Part shown: piece after piece, positions 26,605-36,140 of the stretch
How the letters are laid out: every line of letters starts with the position of its first letter
Position numbering within the stretch: the first letter of the stretch is position 1
Source: JACPFJ01 sp036504875
Lineage (GTDB): Bacteria > Desulfobacterota > Desulfuromonadia > Geobacterales > Pseudopelobacteraceae
Length of the DNA: 64,000 bases
Direction: 5' to 3'
NCBI GenBank assembly: GCA_036504875.1
Contig: DASXUK010000042.1
Coordinates: forward strand, 29,371 to 93,370
Notes under the pieces: generated by a model
What the model was told of the DNA's origin: nothing
Seen by the model: the letters and a program-made list of their open reading frames with translations, nothing else
The model's database searches: none
Position numbers and translations under genes: made by a program

Positions 26605-28500
26605 CTACTTCAGATCAAAACCCTGAAGATCTTCCTCAGAGAAATCGAGCGAGTTTTCCTCCTCGGCAGCATCAAGACGAGAGCTAACGTCGCGAAAACC
26701 TGGATTGGATGCATCTATCTCAGTCAATAAAACTGTAGCCACATCTTTTTTCCCAAGAGCCTCACAGGTTAGCGCCAGTTCGTATTTGATCGCACAAGTA
26801 TCTTCAATATTGAGGCCCGGTTTCACTAGAGAACGCAGATAGTTTTCAGCAGTAACCACATCGCCTTTCTCGCGCAGGCATACCCCTTGTAGAACAAGAC
26901 ATTCCACAGTGCGAGCAGGATCAACGCTGGCTTGCCGAAATTCATTTATAGCCTCATCAAAAAGCCCCATTTCTTTAAAGGCCACACCAAGATCATAGTG
27001 AGATTGGGCATCTGATGTCTCCAGATCGCTGCCAAATTTAACACCCCGAGGCGAGGTGGCAATGGTCTCAAAAATTTCACCCACAGAATCGAGCCAGTTC
27101 TCATCGGCTGACGCATTGACTTCTGGTTCAAGTGAGCCAAAGCAGTTCAAATCTTCATCTATTTCGATCTCTATTTCAATTTCTTCATCATCAGGTTCCA
27201 GAAAAGAATCGGAAATTTCAGGAAAAACTTCCGGTTCTTCAATGGATTTTTCGTCCGGCAAAACCGGTTCCGCCGCTTCATTTGTTGGCGCATCATCCAT
27301 AACGCTTTCAATGGATGCAAACGAAACGGATTCAAAGTTGCTGAAGTCATCTTGATCAACTTCCGGCTGGTGCTTTTGCTGCGGCTCTTTATCTTTTCGT
27401 GAGATCAGTGTTAAAGAAGCACATTTCTGTTCCAGAGCTTCAGCCCCCGCCTTATCACCAATTTTCTCGTAAGCACTTTTCAGCCCTTCCAAAACCCGCA
27501 GGTTTATCGGATCAAGCTGTTCGAGTGCGCTATACATTTCTACCAAATCAGTTGCAGCTCCAGATTTAACAAACTGCTGCTCATTCAGCTTTAATAAATC
27601 TAAGGCTTTATTTACATCTTTTTCAGCCACCAGACATTCAATAGAACCTTTTATTGCTGAAATTTCAGTCGGGAAAAATTTTAGATAATGCTGATAAGCA
27701 ATCTTGACACGTTGAGGCTGCTTGAGCTTTTGATAAGCGGTTATAATCAGCTCCCATATGCGCTTATCATTTGGATCAGTACGTAACAGCGACTGTATAC
27801 CCGTAACCGCACCGGCAACATTGCCGCTCTCCACCTGCTCATGCAAAACCTCTAGGATAAATTCAGTTTTTTCTGGAAACAACTGCTGTATACGCGAAGC
27901 AAGCTTAGAAAATGCCACAGTATCACCACGCTGTTGCAGAGAAGAAGCTAATCGACCGAATGCTGCATAAGATTCATTCTTTTTGCCGACATTGAAATGC
28001 GACTCTGCCAGCTTCAGCTGAATGTTCATGTTCTGAGGATCAACGTTCTGCATCTTCTCGAGGATTTTAAGAGCGTCTTCCATGCTGCCGATTTTTTCGT
28101 AAAAATCATAGACATGCTTGTATTCGGCCAGGGCATTGCCCACAAGTCCATGCTTTTCATTGAGATTGGCCAGTGTCAGGGATATGTCCAGGTCAGCCGG
28201 GAAAAGTTTTTGGAGTTGTTTGTAAACAGCAATGGCTTTTAGATAAAAGCCATTTGAAGAGTAGTGCTTGCCAATAACAACAAATTCTGCCCTGGCATCA
28301 TCTAAACGCCCGACCTTTACAAGAAGCTCTGCTAATTTCTGTCGCTGATTTATAGAGGAAGCATCGAGAGACAATACCTGTTCGTAAGCCTTAATGGCCT
28401 TATCCAGTTGGCCACGCAAAGCAAGCCGCTGCGCCTCTTCGATTAGTTTTTCTTTCTTTGAACTCACTACAGTTAAATTCCTTTCGTTCACCACAGTCAT
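26605..28500 (-). CDS. Large tetratricopeptide repeat protein
   Basis: The 631-residue soluble protein begins with TPR units (about 15-360), for example LALRGQLDKAIKAYEQVLSLDASS and AVYKQLQKLFPAD. A low-complexity acidic stretch (about 370-450) containing a Glu/Ile run EIEIEIEIDEDL follows, then two more TPRs (about 490-600: SHYDLGVAFKEMGLFDEAINEFRQAS). It is a protein-binding scaffold with no catalytic motif. Similar long TPR proteins accompany type IV pilus or motility genes in this lineage, but nothing here proves that. It is convergent with the TonB-like gene, 2 bases apart. Confidence 0.85.
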   Translation of the reverse strand: MTVVNERNLTVVSSKKEKLIEEAQRLALRGQLDKAIKAYEQVLSLDASSINQRQKLAELLVKVGRLDDARAEFVVIGKHYSSNGFYLKAIAVYKQLQKLFPADLDISLTLANLNEKHGLVGNALAEYKHVYDFYEKIGSMEDALKILEKMQNVDPQNMNIQLKLAESHFNVGKKNESYAAFGRLASSLQQRGDTVAFSKLASRIQQLFPEKTEFILEVLHEQVESGNVAGAVTGIQSLLRTDPNDKRIWELIITAYQKLKQPQRVKIAYQHYLKFFPTEISAIKGSIECLVAEKDVNKALDLLKLNEQQFVKSGAATDLVEMYSALEQLDPINLRVLEGLKSAYEKIGDKAGAEALEQKCASLTLISRKDKEPQQKHQPEVDQDDFSNFESVSFASIESVMDDAPTNEAAEPVLPDEKSIEEPEVFPEISDSFLEPDDEEIEIEIEIDEDLNCFGSLEPEVNASADENWLDSVGEIFETIATSPRGVKFGSDLETSDAQSHYDLGVAFKEMGLFDEAINEFRQASVDPARTVECLVLQGVCLREKGDVVTAENYLRSLVKPGLNIEDTCAIKYELALTCEALGKKDVATVLLTEIDASNPGFRDVSSRLDAAEEENSLDFSEEDLQGFDLK

Positions 28501-28617
28501 ACTTACCGAAAAACCAGCTCAGCAAAATATCGCAAAATTACTATGCCAAGCGTCTCTTGTCAAGATAATAACCTGTTAATACTGCGGTTTTTCACCTCTT
28601 GGCGAAGGCAAATTATT

Positions 28618-28646
28618 TTGACATGCCCCTGAAAATACAGTACCGT
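28618..28646 (+). promoter_or_regulatory. Candidate promoter for paralogue B
   Basis: TTGACA (28618-28623), a 17-base spacer and a weak TACCGT (28641-28646). The sequence around the -35 box matches that ahead of the paralogue at 22871. Confidence 0.4.
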
Positions 28647-28700
28647 AACCTGCGAACAAGAACCTAGTAATTTTAAAATAAAGGCTCGGGGGCAGCGGCA

Positions 28701-29660
28701 ATGTATGTTTTGCCAAAGGTTAATCCACTTTACGAAAAAATTTCATCTGAAAAGATCATTATAACTGAAGTCCTTGAAAAGCTAGGCAAAGGCGGTTTCA
28801 CGGGCTACCTGAGCCACTCTTCAACCGGTTTCGAATCTTACAGCCTCTTTGCCAAAGGCAAATTGATCTGTGTTGTCAGTACCGAGGATAATAAAGAAAA
28901 AACAGGTTTTGAGGCGATTACGCTTCTTTTCGACAAGATTATGACCGTTGGCGGAGAGATAAATGTTTACCGAATGACCCCTGATCTTGTGATGTGTTCC
29001 CATGCATTAGTCGTCGGAGTCAGGTTATTTGACGACAATGAAGTCCGCCAGGTTGATATTAAGGGAATGCTATTACGGCTAAAAAATCAGGCCTTTAATG
29101 GAGTAGTGAATTTTTATACAAATGAGCAATACGCCATGATTTTTTATTTGAATGGCCAACCAATCGGTTTCTATAATAATGGATCTAAAGCAATCGAGAC
29201 ATCACCCGAGAAATCCCGTCAGGTAGCGGCTCTTCCAGGCGCCCGGCTCAGTGTATTTGCAACTAAGCCGATTGAAGAACTGATGCATCATGACCTATTG
29301 CAAATGGTAAATCTTGATAAAATTTGGGCAGCCGGGATCGGACGGACTTCTGTAGCTATTAATAAAATCATTGTACCTTCCCCCATTCCTCCTACTGCCA
29401 CAGACACTGAGACTAAATTGCATGATTTAGTAGAAGATTTGGCTGAGGTGGCTATGGCTTATCTCTCCCGGGAAGGTCGAGAAATTATCGAAAAGCGGCT
29501 CACTGAAATCGGCGGCGCAAAAATGCTTTATAATGATATGAAAAGTAGTGCCTTTCTGGAGATGGTTGCAAATGACGCTCAGACGTTGGATAGTCAGGCC
29601 CGGACAGATGAAATGATTGATTTGATGAAATCAGAAATAGCCGGCCGACTAGCAGTTTAG
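28701..29660 (+). CDS. Tandem-module regulator-like protein, paralogue B
   Basis: The 319-residue soluble protein is the paralogue of the product at 22871: same opening (LPKVNPLYEKI), GGFTGYLSH, FAKGKLICVVS, GGEINVYRMTPDLVMCSHAL, AFNGVVNFYTNEQYAMIFYLNGQPIGF and LPGARLSVF, with a helical C-terminal third. A conserved Asp-Leu-Val/Thr-Met-Cys block lies in both. It stands alone, before dedA. Role unknown; the two copies may bind different partners. Confidence 0.75.
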   Translation: MYVLPKVNPLYEKISSEKIIITEVLEKLGKGGFTGYLSHSSTGFESYSLFAKGKLICVVSTEDNKEKTGFEAITLLFDKIMTVGGEINVYRMTPDLVMCSHALVVGVRLFDDNEVRQVDIKGMLLRLKNQAFNGVVNFYTNEQYAMIFYLNGQPIGFYNNGSKAIETSPEKSRQVAALPGARLSVFATKPIEELMHHDLLQMVNLDKIWAAGIGRTSVAINKIIVPSPIPPTATDTETKLHDLVEDLAEVAMAYLSREGREIIEKRLTEIGGAKMLYNDMKSSAFLEMVANDAQTLDSQARTDEMIDLMKSEIAGRLAV

Positions 29661-29696
29661 ATTAAGATACTTTCCTCTCTCAGCTGATGGGGTCAG

Positions 29697-30344
29697 ATGG
29701 AGCAATTTCAGCAAATCCTTAGAGATTACCTGGCGATCCACGGCTATTGGGTCTTATTTATAGGGACTTTTCTTGAAGGAGAAGCCATGCTGATCATGGC
29801 TGGTTTTCTGGCCTTCGAAGGTTATCTTAATATCTCCGGGGTTATACTGACTGCCTTTACCGGATCTTTTCTTGGTGATCAATTCTATTTTTTTCTAGGT
29901 CATTTCAAAGGCAAAGCGCTGATGAGGCGCTTTCACAGTATCGTACGCAAATTTCGTCAGGCATTGAAGCTTATAGAAAAATATGGTGCCCTTGTCGCCT
30001 TTATTTCGCGTTATACCTATGGCTTTCGCATTGTGCTTCCTATAATTCTTGGAATCACCAATCTTCCAGCTCGCACATTCCTGTGGATCAACCTGATCAG
30101 CGCTCTTTCATGGGCTATTATTTTTTCGCTGATCGGCTATATTTTCGGCAAAAGCGCCTCGTTGCTTCTGGATGATGTCGGCCGCTATGAACATTATCTG
30201 CTGATCATTCTGCTGTTGGCGATCACCATCATCTGGTTGATACACATATATCATGGTTGGAAACTGCAAAAACCTGCCCGAGATCGGCTGGTAAGGATAA
30301 AAGTTATCAGGGCAAATAAAGGTAAAATAAATGATCCACACTGA
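29697..30344 (+). CDS. DedA family membrane protein
   Basis: The 215-residue protein has the DedA layout of re-entrant and spanning hydrophobic segments, with FLEGEAMLIMAGFLA (acidic residue in the first loop) and SRYTYGFRIVLPIILGI (conserved Arg motif). DedA proteins are linked to undecaprenyl-phosphate or phospholipid flipping. It overlaps trmJ by 14 bases. Confidence 0.92.
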   Translation: MEQFQQILRDYLAIHGYWVLFIGTFLEGEAMLIMAGFLAFEGYLNISGVILTAFTGSFLGDQFYFFLGHFKGKALMRRFHSIVRKFRQALKLIEKYGALVAFISRYTYGFRIVLPIILGITNLPARTFLWINLISALSWAIIFSLIGYIFGKSASLLLDDVGRYEHYLLIILLLAITIIWLIHIYHGWKLQKPARDRLVRIKVIRANKGKINDPH

Positions 30345-31071
30345 AGATATTGCTATAGTGCTGGTTGAGCCACAGTCACCCGGCAATATCGGCATGGCCT
30401 GCCGGGCTATGAAAAATATGGGGTTGAATCATCTTCGGCTGGTAAAGGGCTGCGACCGTTTCCATCCAGAGTCGCTCAAATTCGCCGTAGCAGCCAGGGA
30501 TATTCTTGAAACCGCCGAGGTATACGAGGATCTTGCCACTGCCTTGGCCGACTGTTCCCTGACTGTGGGCACCACCCGCCGGCATGGTAAATACCGCCAG
30601 GAGATACTCTCTCCTGTGCAGGTTGCAACCTATATAAGAGAACAGGCGACACCCGAACGAAAGGCCGCCCTAGTATTTGGACGCGAAGACAGCGGACTGA
30701 CTACCGATGAACTTTCACTCTGCCGCCAACATGCCACAATCCCTTCTTCGATTGAATATGGCTCGCTTAATCTGGCTCAATCCGTGATGGTTTTTTGCTA
30801 CGAATTGGGTAAGGCTGGAGAATCTCCAGGGGGGGGGCGTGAAGTGGAATTGGCTAATTCGGCCGAGATGGAATCGATGTTTGAGCAGTTAGGCGCTTGC
30901 CTGCAGAAAATCGGCTTTCTTAATGAGCAAAATCCCGAACACATCATGCGTTCATTGCGCAGAATTTTCTTTAGAGCCGATTTGGATAACCGTGAGGTCG
31001 CCATACTAAGAGGAATGATGACCCAGATGGATTGGGCAAGTTCAGGTTTTGACGGCAGGAAGCGGTCATGA
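30331..31071 (+). CDS. trmJ: tRNA (cytidine/uridine-2'-O-)-methyltransferase TrmJ-type (SpoU family)
   Basis: The 246-residue product has the SpoU knot motifs: EPQSPGNIGMACRAMKNMG, LVFGREDSGLT and SLNLAQSVMVFCYE. An N-terminal position for the SAM domain and a helical C-terminal tail match TrmJ, which methylates position 32 of tRNAs. A run of nine G (30829-30837) encodes Gly-Gly-Gly in the linker between the two parts. It overlaps dedA and the SemiSWEET gene (4 bases). Confidence 0.88.
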   Translation: MIHTEDIAIVLVEPQSPGNIGMACRAMKNMGLNHLRLVKGCDRFHPESLKFAVAARDILETAEVYEDLATALADCSLTVGTTRRHGKYRQEILSPVQVATYIREQATPERKAALVFGREDSGLTTDELSLCRQHATIPSSIEYGSLNLAQSVMVFCYELGKAGESPGGGREVELANSAEMESMFEQLGACLQKIGFLNEQNPEHIMRSLRRIFFRADLDNREVAILRGMMTQMDWASSGFDGRKRS

Positions 31072-31331
31072 ACGTAACTGTTATAGGATTGGTGGCCGGC
31101 ACTCTGACCAGTATAGCCGCCATACCGCAGGTTATTAAAACCCTTCGTACGCGGCATGCCCGGGATATCTCGGTCTGGCAACCGCTGTTGCTCGCTTTTG
31201 GGGTTGCTCTATGGATGGTTTACGGTATTATAATCAACGACTTGCCCCTGATTATATCCAACATTATACCACTGGGATGCAATGCCTTACTTACCGGAAT
31301 GAAGCTTCACTATCGCAACAACGGCACTTGA
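31068..31331 (+). CDS. SemiSWEET-type sugar transporter
   Basis: The 87-residue protein has three membrane helices and the PQV motif (AAIPQVIKTLRTRHARDIS), with Trp and Asn in helix 2-3 (WMVYGIIINDLPLIISN). SemiSWEETs work as dimers to move sugars across the inner membrane. ATGA overlap with trmJ. Confidence 0.92.
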   Translation: MNVTVIGLVAGTLTSIAAIPQVIKTLRTRHARDISVWQPLLLAFGVALWMVYGIIINDLPLIISNIIPLGCNALLTGMKLHYRNNGT

Positions 31332-31368
31332 AGCAAACAATAGAATCAGTTACAGAGAGGACAAGAAC

Positions 31369-31953
31369 ATGAAAAATTATTTCAAAAAAATGGCGCTCTT
31401 TCTACTGTTGATATTGATGACGGGCTGTGGCTACAACACAATGCAAGCCAATGAGGAGGCTGTAATTGCTGCATGGGGCAATGTTGAATCTTCATATCAG
31501 CGCCGAGCTGACCTGATTCCTAATCTTGTTGAGGTGGTTAAGGGCTATGCCAAACATGAAGCCGACACCCTTAAAGCAGTTACTGAGGCCCGCGCCAAGG
31601 TAGGTTCTATACAAGTTACCAAAGATCTCATTAATGATCCCGCCAGTCTGAATAAGTTTCAACAGGCCCAGGGTGAGCTTTCCGGGGCCCTCTCGCGTCT
31701 GATGGTTGTTGTTGAGAAATACCCGGACCTGAAAGCCAACCAGAATTTCCTTGATCTACAAAAGCAGTTGGAAGGCACTGAAAACCGTATTAACGTGGCT
31801 CGAGAACGTTACAACAAAACAGTACAGGCCTTCAACACCAGCATCCGCACATTCCCTAATTCAATGACCAACTCTCTTTTGCTGCATCTGCAGCGCAAAG
31901 AACCATTTAAGGCTGACGAAGGAGCCAGGATTGCACCTAAGGTAAAATTTTGA
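31369..31953 (+). CDS. LemA family lipoprotein
   Basis: The 194-residue protein has a lipobox (LLLILMTGC) and then the LemA core: ANEEAVIAAWGNVESSYQRRADLIPNLV, AVTEARAKV, FQQAQGELSGALSRL and NRINVARERYNKTVQAFNT. LemA proteins are mostly helical envelope proteins of unclear role. The usual downstream TPM-domain gene is missing; CsgG-like genes follow instead. AGAGGAC precedes the ATG. Confidence 0.93.
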   Translation: MKNYFKKMALFLLLILMTGCGYNTMQANEEAVIAAWGNVESSYQRRADLIPNLVEVVKGYAKHEADTLKAVTEARAKVGSIQVTKDLINDPASLNKFQQAQGELSGALSRLMVVVEKYPDLKANQNFLDLQKQLEGTENRINVARERYNKTVQAFNTSIRTFPNSMTNSLLLHLQRKEPFKADEGARIAPKVKF

Positions 31954-31996
31954 TCACTAGTAAACAATCTTTATAGTTGCAGAACAATTGAAGGCC

Positions 31997-32032
31997 GGCC
32001 AGAAGAAGCAATGGGTTATCCTTCTTCTGGCC
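31997..32032. other. Stable intergenic hairpin
   Basis: A 12-base perfect stem GGCCAGAAGAAG / CTTCTTCTGGCC with a 12-base loop. No T-run follows on either strand, so a simple intrinsic terminator is unlikely; it could be an mRNA 3'-end stabiliser for the LemA message. The rest of the gap from 31954 to 32233 shows nothing clear. Confidence 0.5.
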
Positions 32033-32233
32033 CGGGCTTGAAAAATGAGCGCATTGTGAGATTAATCGTTTTTAGTTGACTCAGCTTACTATTTACAAAA
32101 CCCTTTAAAACATTTACTATATTTCCCACCTTTGCAGGACCCCTAATTTATTCTCTTTTAATTTTGCCTCTTATAGATCCAGCCTTTTCACCCAATCGTC
32201 ATCTATTATGGATGGCTCGGAATAACACGCTTG

Positions 32234-32473
32234 ATGTCAATTGCAGTCACCGGATTTGCCCTATTCTTTTTTTGCCACCCCTGCAGCGCCGAGGGAATAA
32301 GAAATATCAACGAGCGACTGCTTGTCATTCACGCCGCCCCTTCCCTGAATGACAGGGACCCTGAACAGAGTTCTTGCCAGAACGCTTATGAAGGTATAGT
32401 TGAGTTTCTGACTGGCAAAGGATACCGCATTGTTGAAAAGAACAGAAAGCGATCGCAGTACATGGAAAATTAA
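32234..32473 (+). pseudogene. Truncated CsgG/FlgO-like exported protein (stub)
   Basis: A signal peptide (to about residue 20, CHPCSAEG) leads straight into RLLVIHAAPSLND and AYEGIVEFLTGKGYRIVEKN. The latter matches EEIYNGIVETLTDKQFRVVDKA in the next gene. The N-terminal domain seen in that paralogue is absent, and the product ends (SQYMEN) shortly after the matching block. 79 residues in all. It is either an internally deleted copy or a small exported decoy; a deletion remnant is more likely. Confidence 0.6.
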
Positions 32474-32490
32474 ATAAAGGGGGATGGTCG

Positions 32491-33592
32491 ATGAAAATAC
32501 TGAATCTTGTTCTTGCGCTTGTCTTACTATCTGCAAGCCTGGCCATGGCTAATGTCGAGGCAACCGGGGAAGGTCCCAGCAAAGAACAAGCATTGGTAAC
32601 TGCCATGCGCAGAGCTGTTGAGCAGGGAGTAGGGACCTTTATCAAGTCCAGCACCACCGTTGTGGATTTCCGCACTGGTTGACGACAAAATACTATCCCA
32701 CAGCAAGGGTTATGTTACCAGCTACAAGATAATCAAAGAGGGTAAGAGTGAGGGAGGCTACTCGGTTACCATCAATGCCAAGGTTGATAACAAAATCCTC
32801 AAGGATGATATCGATGCCTTGACCATTTTGCGCAAGAATGTTGGAAACCCAAGAGTTCTGGTCGCCTTCAGCAAGAAAGGCGAAGGAGCCCAAGCTTTTA
32901 AAAACAAGGATTTTGTCGAAGAGATCTATAACGGTATAGTTGAAACCCTTACTGATAAGCAGTTCCGGGTGGTTGACAAGGCCACTGCCGAGAAATTCTC
33001 CCAACAGGTAGCCGCCACCCACGAAATTGATGTTGATCTTAACCAGGCCGCTGCTTTTGGACTCAAGTACCACGCCGAATATTCGCTGCTGTACAGTGTC
33101 AGTGGGGAGATTAAGGAAGGTGCTGTCAACACCGGGGTCAAACTGCGCATAAAGACCCAGTTGATTGACAATACCCGCTCACAGGTTGTGACAAGTAAAA
33201 TGGTCGAACAGGTCAGCAGCGGACAAACATTGGAGAATTCGCTCGAAAAGGCTGCTCGTGAAGGTGGTAAAAAAATTGTAATTCCGATGATTGAAGTCAT
33301 CAAGAAGAATTGGATGGATGCCCAACAGAACGGGCATATGTATACGGTCGTAATTGACGGCGTAGACGACCCTGAGGAGATTGCCAATTTTACAGGTATG
33401 TTTGAGAAATTTCCTTTAGTCAATGACGCCAAAGAGGTGGAATCAGGTGGTGGCAAAACAACCTTTGAGGCCACTTACAAGGGCAAGCGTGACCAACTTG
33501 ATCGTGATGTGATCAGGACCGCCAAAGAACTGGGATGGACTATAAAGAAGGTACGTGCCGAAGGCAGTCGCAGCACCTGGAAGCGTCAGTAA
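32491..33592 (+). pseudogene. CsgG/LPP20-like exported protein with a single-base frameshift
   Basis: The first 60 codons (signal peptide MKILNLVLALVLLSASLAMA, then EGPSKEQALVTAMRRAVEQGVGTFIKSSTTVVDF) run out of frame at 32671. Removing one C from TTCCGCA restores ALVDDKILSHSKGYVTSYKI and a further 300 codons. The rejoined protein is about 366 aa: LPP20/FlgT-like N-domain, a CsgG/FlgO-like middle (NPRVLVAFSKKGEG, EEIYNGIVETLTDKQFRVVDKA, KYHAEYSLLYSVSGEI) and a C-terminal domain with VVIDGVDDPEEIANF. GGGGGA lies before the ATG. Either an inactivating +1 insertion or a sequence error. Confidence 0.82.
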
Positions 33593-33615
33593 TTATTTAA
33601 TTTTTAGGAGTGATT

Positions 33616-34746
33616 ATGAAAAAGTTACAGTCGATTTTGTTTATCCTCTTGGCAGTACTGCTCATTACAGCAGTGGCCTATGCCGAGACCCGTACCTACA
33701 CTGAAATCGTTACCGTCAAGATCGAAGATGACGAGTACAATGCGCTTAACAAGGCCAAGGAACAAGCCAAGGAGCAGGCTTTACGCAGTTATCTCAATGA
33801 TGTTTACAAGGACCGTTCCACTACACTTAATCTGACCGGAGATGATAGATATATCCAGGATCTGGAAGTTATTGAAAGCTCTGTCAGCGGCACATTTGCC
33901 AAAGAATTGAAAGCCAAGATCAAGATAACCATCAATGAAGAAGAGGTCCGTGCCTACCTTAAACGCCAGGGTGCTGTCACCGGCAAGAATGAGGATCGGC
34001 GCATTATTGTCATGCTGATACCAGGCAAGATGGATAGCGGCGATGCCCCGGTCATTCTTGACAATGTAAGGGCCGAGGTCAGGAGAAGCTTGACTGCGGC
34101 CGAGTACACAGTAATCGATTCCGATGACCAGGCCATTCAAGATGCACTGACCGAGGAGGCCGATTACAATAAGATGCTGGCCCACATGAATAAGTTAACT
34201 GATCAGCTAGCCGATAAAGGCGAATGGCTGATTTTGGGCAAGGTGGATATGGATATTGTCCCGAATGGCAATGTTTTTGTTTATCGGGCCATGATGACCG
34301 GCAAAGCTGTCAGCGTCGCCAACCGCGATATCCTCTGGGAAGGAAATCTGGATGGCGCAGCCAGGGCGCCAAAAAGCGAGGCAAAGGCGGCTTTGAGGCT
34401 GTCCGCCATAAATGGTGGCAAGGCTTTAGCTAAAGAGGTTCTAGGCGCACTTAATACCAAAGCACTCACCCAAGAACGGCGCGGCACTCGTTTTGAGATT
34501 ATCTTTGCATCGGGCGGTGATTACAATTTGGAGCGCAAGATTTTGAAGCTTTTAAAAGAGGATATCAAGGGGCTTAAAAACGTAAGCCAGAAAAATCGCG
34601 GCAAGGGCGACATGGTTGTTGACCTGATGTATGTGGGGAAAATCAGCGACCTGGTTGATCTGCTGCTGGATAACTTTGAAAAGGATTCCCAGATGAAGGT
34701 TTTTAGCCCCCAAATAGCGGGAAACAAGGTAGTCTTCAAAAAATAG
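33616..34746 (+). CDS. Exported FlgO/FlgT-like envelope protein
   Basis: TTAGGAG precedes the ATG at 33616 (preferred over a GTG at 33610); 376 aa with a signal peptide ending AVAYA. Residues 25-120 have the FlgT N-domain pattern (NALNKAKEQAKEQALRSYLNDVY..LEVIESSVSGTFAKELKAKIKITI). About 130-290 resembles the CsgG/FlgO-type fold (RRIIVMLIPGKMDSGD, EVRRSLTAAEYTVIDSD, WLILGKVDMD). The C-terminal 90 residues hold a second domain. No lipobox. It follows the frameshifted gene by 23 bases and ends at a hairpin. Confidence 0.75.
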   Translation: MKKLQSILFILLAVLLITAVAYAETRTYTEIVTVKIEDDEYNALNKAKEQAKEQALRSYLNDVYKDRSTTLNLTGDDRYIQDLEVIESSVSGTFAKELKAKIKITINEEEVRAYLKRQGAVTGKNEDRRIIVMLIPGKMDSGDAPVILDNVRAEVRRSLTAAEYTVIDSDDQAIQDALTEEADYNKMLAHMNKLTDQLADKGEWLILGKVDMDIVPNGNVFVYRAMMTGKAVSVANRDILWEGNLDGAARAPKSEAKAALRLSAINGGKALAKEVLGALNTKALTQERRGTRFEIIFASGGDYNLERKILKLLKEDIKGLKNVSQKNRGKGDMVVDLMYVGKISDLVDLLLDNFEKDSQMKVFSPQIAGNKVVFKK

Positions 34747-34752
34747 AACTAG

Positions 34753-34782
34753 CATATGCCCCCTCACATGAGGGGGCATATT
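34753..34782 (+). terminator. Perfect hairpin after the FlgO/FlgT-like gene
   Basis: The stem CATATGCCCCCTC / GAGGGGGCATAT is perfect over 11-12 bases with a short loop, but only a weak T-run (TTCATT) follows. It may attenuate rather than end transcription into the next lipoprotein gene. Confidence 0.6.
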
Positions 34783-34822
34783 CATTAGATGCAATGGCAA
34801 CAGAATAGCGACTGGGGAAAGA

Positions 34823-36091
34823 ATGAAAAAGAAGTTAAAGATGTTAATCCTGGCGGCAGCAATGGTATTTGCATCAATTCAGCTAAATGGATGCGCAACA
34901 ATGACCTCAGGTGGTGAATGTGCCGCGGAAACAATGCATCCGACCATTATGTCAACTATTGATTCCTTTGAAAGCGCTGGTATGTCGATCCAGCTTTCTA
35001 ACCGGGTTCTGCTCGAAGCGCCGCTATCGGAGCAGGACGAATGGCCTTCCAAGCTGTATGGCGCTCCTTCCGGCGCGGCACTGTTAAAAATGGGACTTTC
35101 TATGTTCGGCTCCACTCAGGGGGTTACCATACCGACCGAAATAGACCCGGAAACCGGCTTCCCCCGTCCGACCAGTGCACTATACCTGTTCCTGAAAGAT
35201 CGCAGTCTGATGTTGGACAAAGCAGTTGACAACAACTATCTCAAATTCTTTACGGCCATGCCCAAAACGGTTATTTCCTGCCCACTTGGTATACGCAAAA
35301 AAGAGGCTACTATTGACGACAATGTCTATCGCAATCCACTGATGGCGTATGGTGTTGTTACCGGAAACAAGCAACAACTAGTTGAGTTTCAGCAAGAGAT
35401 AGAAATGACTTCAAAGGGATTTAAACAATGCAACGCCTTCATCCATAAAACCACCGAGGAAGTTATAGATGAAAAAATCAAAAAAGCGGCCTGTCCGGAT
35501 CCGGCGATCAAGGATGAAGCCATCAAGGCCTCTCTGACAACCAAGGTTAGTGAGAAGAAAGAGGAACTTGCCGAAATGGAGAAGGCTCATGGCAAGCTGG
35601 CTAACAAGGTATATAAAACGTCTGTGGCGGGTGCCGACTTTTCCGCCGCCGCCATGGTCAAACTTGGTTGTGCCATAATCAATGGCATTCGTGCTGTGCC
35701 CAACGCCAAAAAGGAGCTTGCCGGACTTAAGGGAGCCTATAACATCGCCATGATTTTACCGCGTATAAAAAATGCTATAAAATCCTTCGGTATTTACAAA
35801 GACAACCTCGGGTTGCAGTTCACCGTGTACAAGACAATGTACCAGCAGGTCAAGGGCACCTATGAAATTATAGATGATGAACCAACTAAACAGGCTATTT
35901 TCAGAATTGAAAACACTATGATGGCACTGGCAGAAATCGAACCCAAGCTTGTTTTGGCGGCAACTGGCAAAGAGGTTGATTTTTCCGATTATGAACTTAT
36001 GAAGTTAAATGTGCTGGCCGCGCTGTTTCCTTCAAATTCCGCTCCTGGCCAGGAGCTGTATCTGGCTCAAGCAACCGGTCTTGATTGCTAA
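34823..36091 (+). CDS. Lipoprotein of unknown function (Cys-rich, helical)
   Basis: The 422-residue product has a lipobox (IQLNGC, Cys at about residue 24). It is mainly helical, with a long charged coiled stretch at about 205-255 (EKKEELAEMEKAHGKLANKV). Scattered Cys residues (CPLG, QCNAF, AACPDP, LGCAI, LDC at the end) may form disulfides. I do not recognise a family. It belongs to the run of envelope genes between LemA and the lipoprotein at 36141. Confidence 0.7.
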   Translation: MKKKLKMLILAAAMVFASIQLNGCATMTSGGECAAETMHPTIMSTIDSFESAGMSIQLSNRVLLEAPLSEQDEWPSKLYGAPSGAALLKMGLSMFGSTQGVTIPTEIDPETGFPRPTSALYLFLKDRSLMLDKAVDNNYLKFFTAMPKTVISCPLGIRKKEATIDDNVYRNPLMAYGVVTGNKQQLVEFQQEIEMTSKGFKQCNAFIHKTTEEVIDEKIKKAACPDPAIKDEAIKASLTTKVSEKKEELAEMEKAHGKLANKVYKTSVAGADFSAAAMVKLGCAIINGIRAVPNAKKELAGLKGAYNIAMILPRIKNAIKSFGIYKDNLGLQFTVYKTMYQQVKGTYEIIDDEPTKQAIFRIENTMMALAEIEPKLVLAATGKEVDFSDYELMKLNVLAALFPSNSAPGQELYLAQATGLDC

Positions 36092-36140
36092 TACGGCTGC
36101 ATATAATTTTCAACTGGACTGATGAATTAGGAGGTGACTA

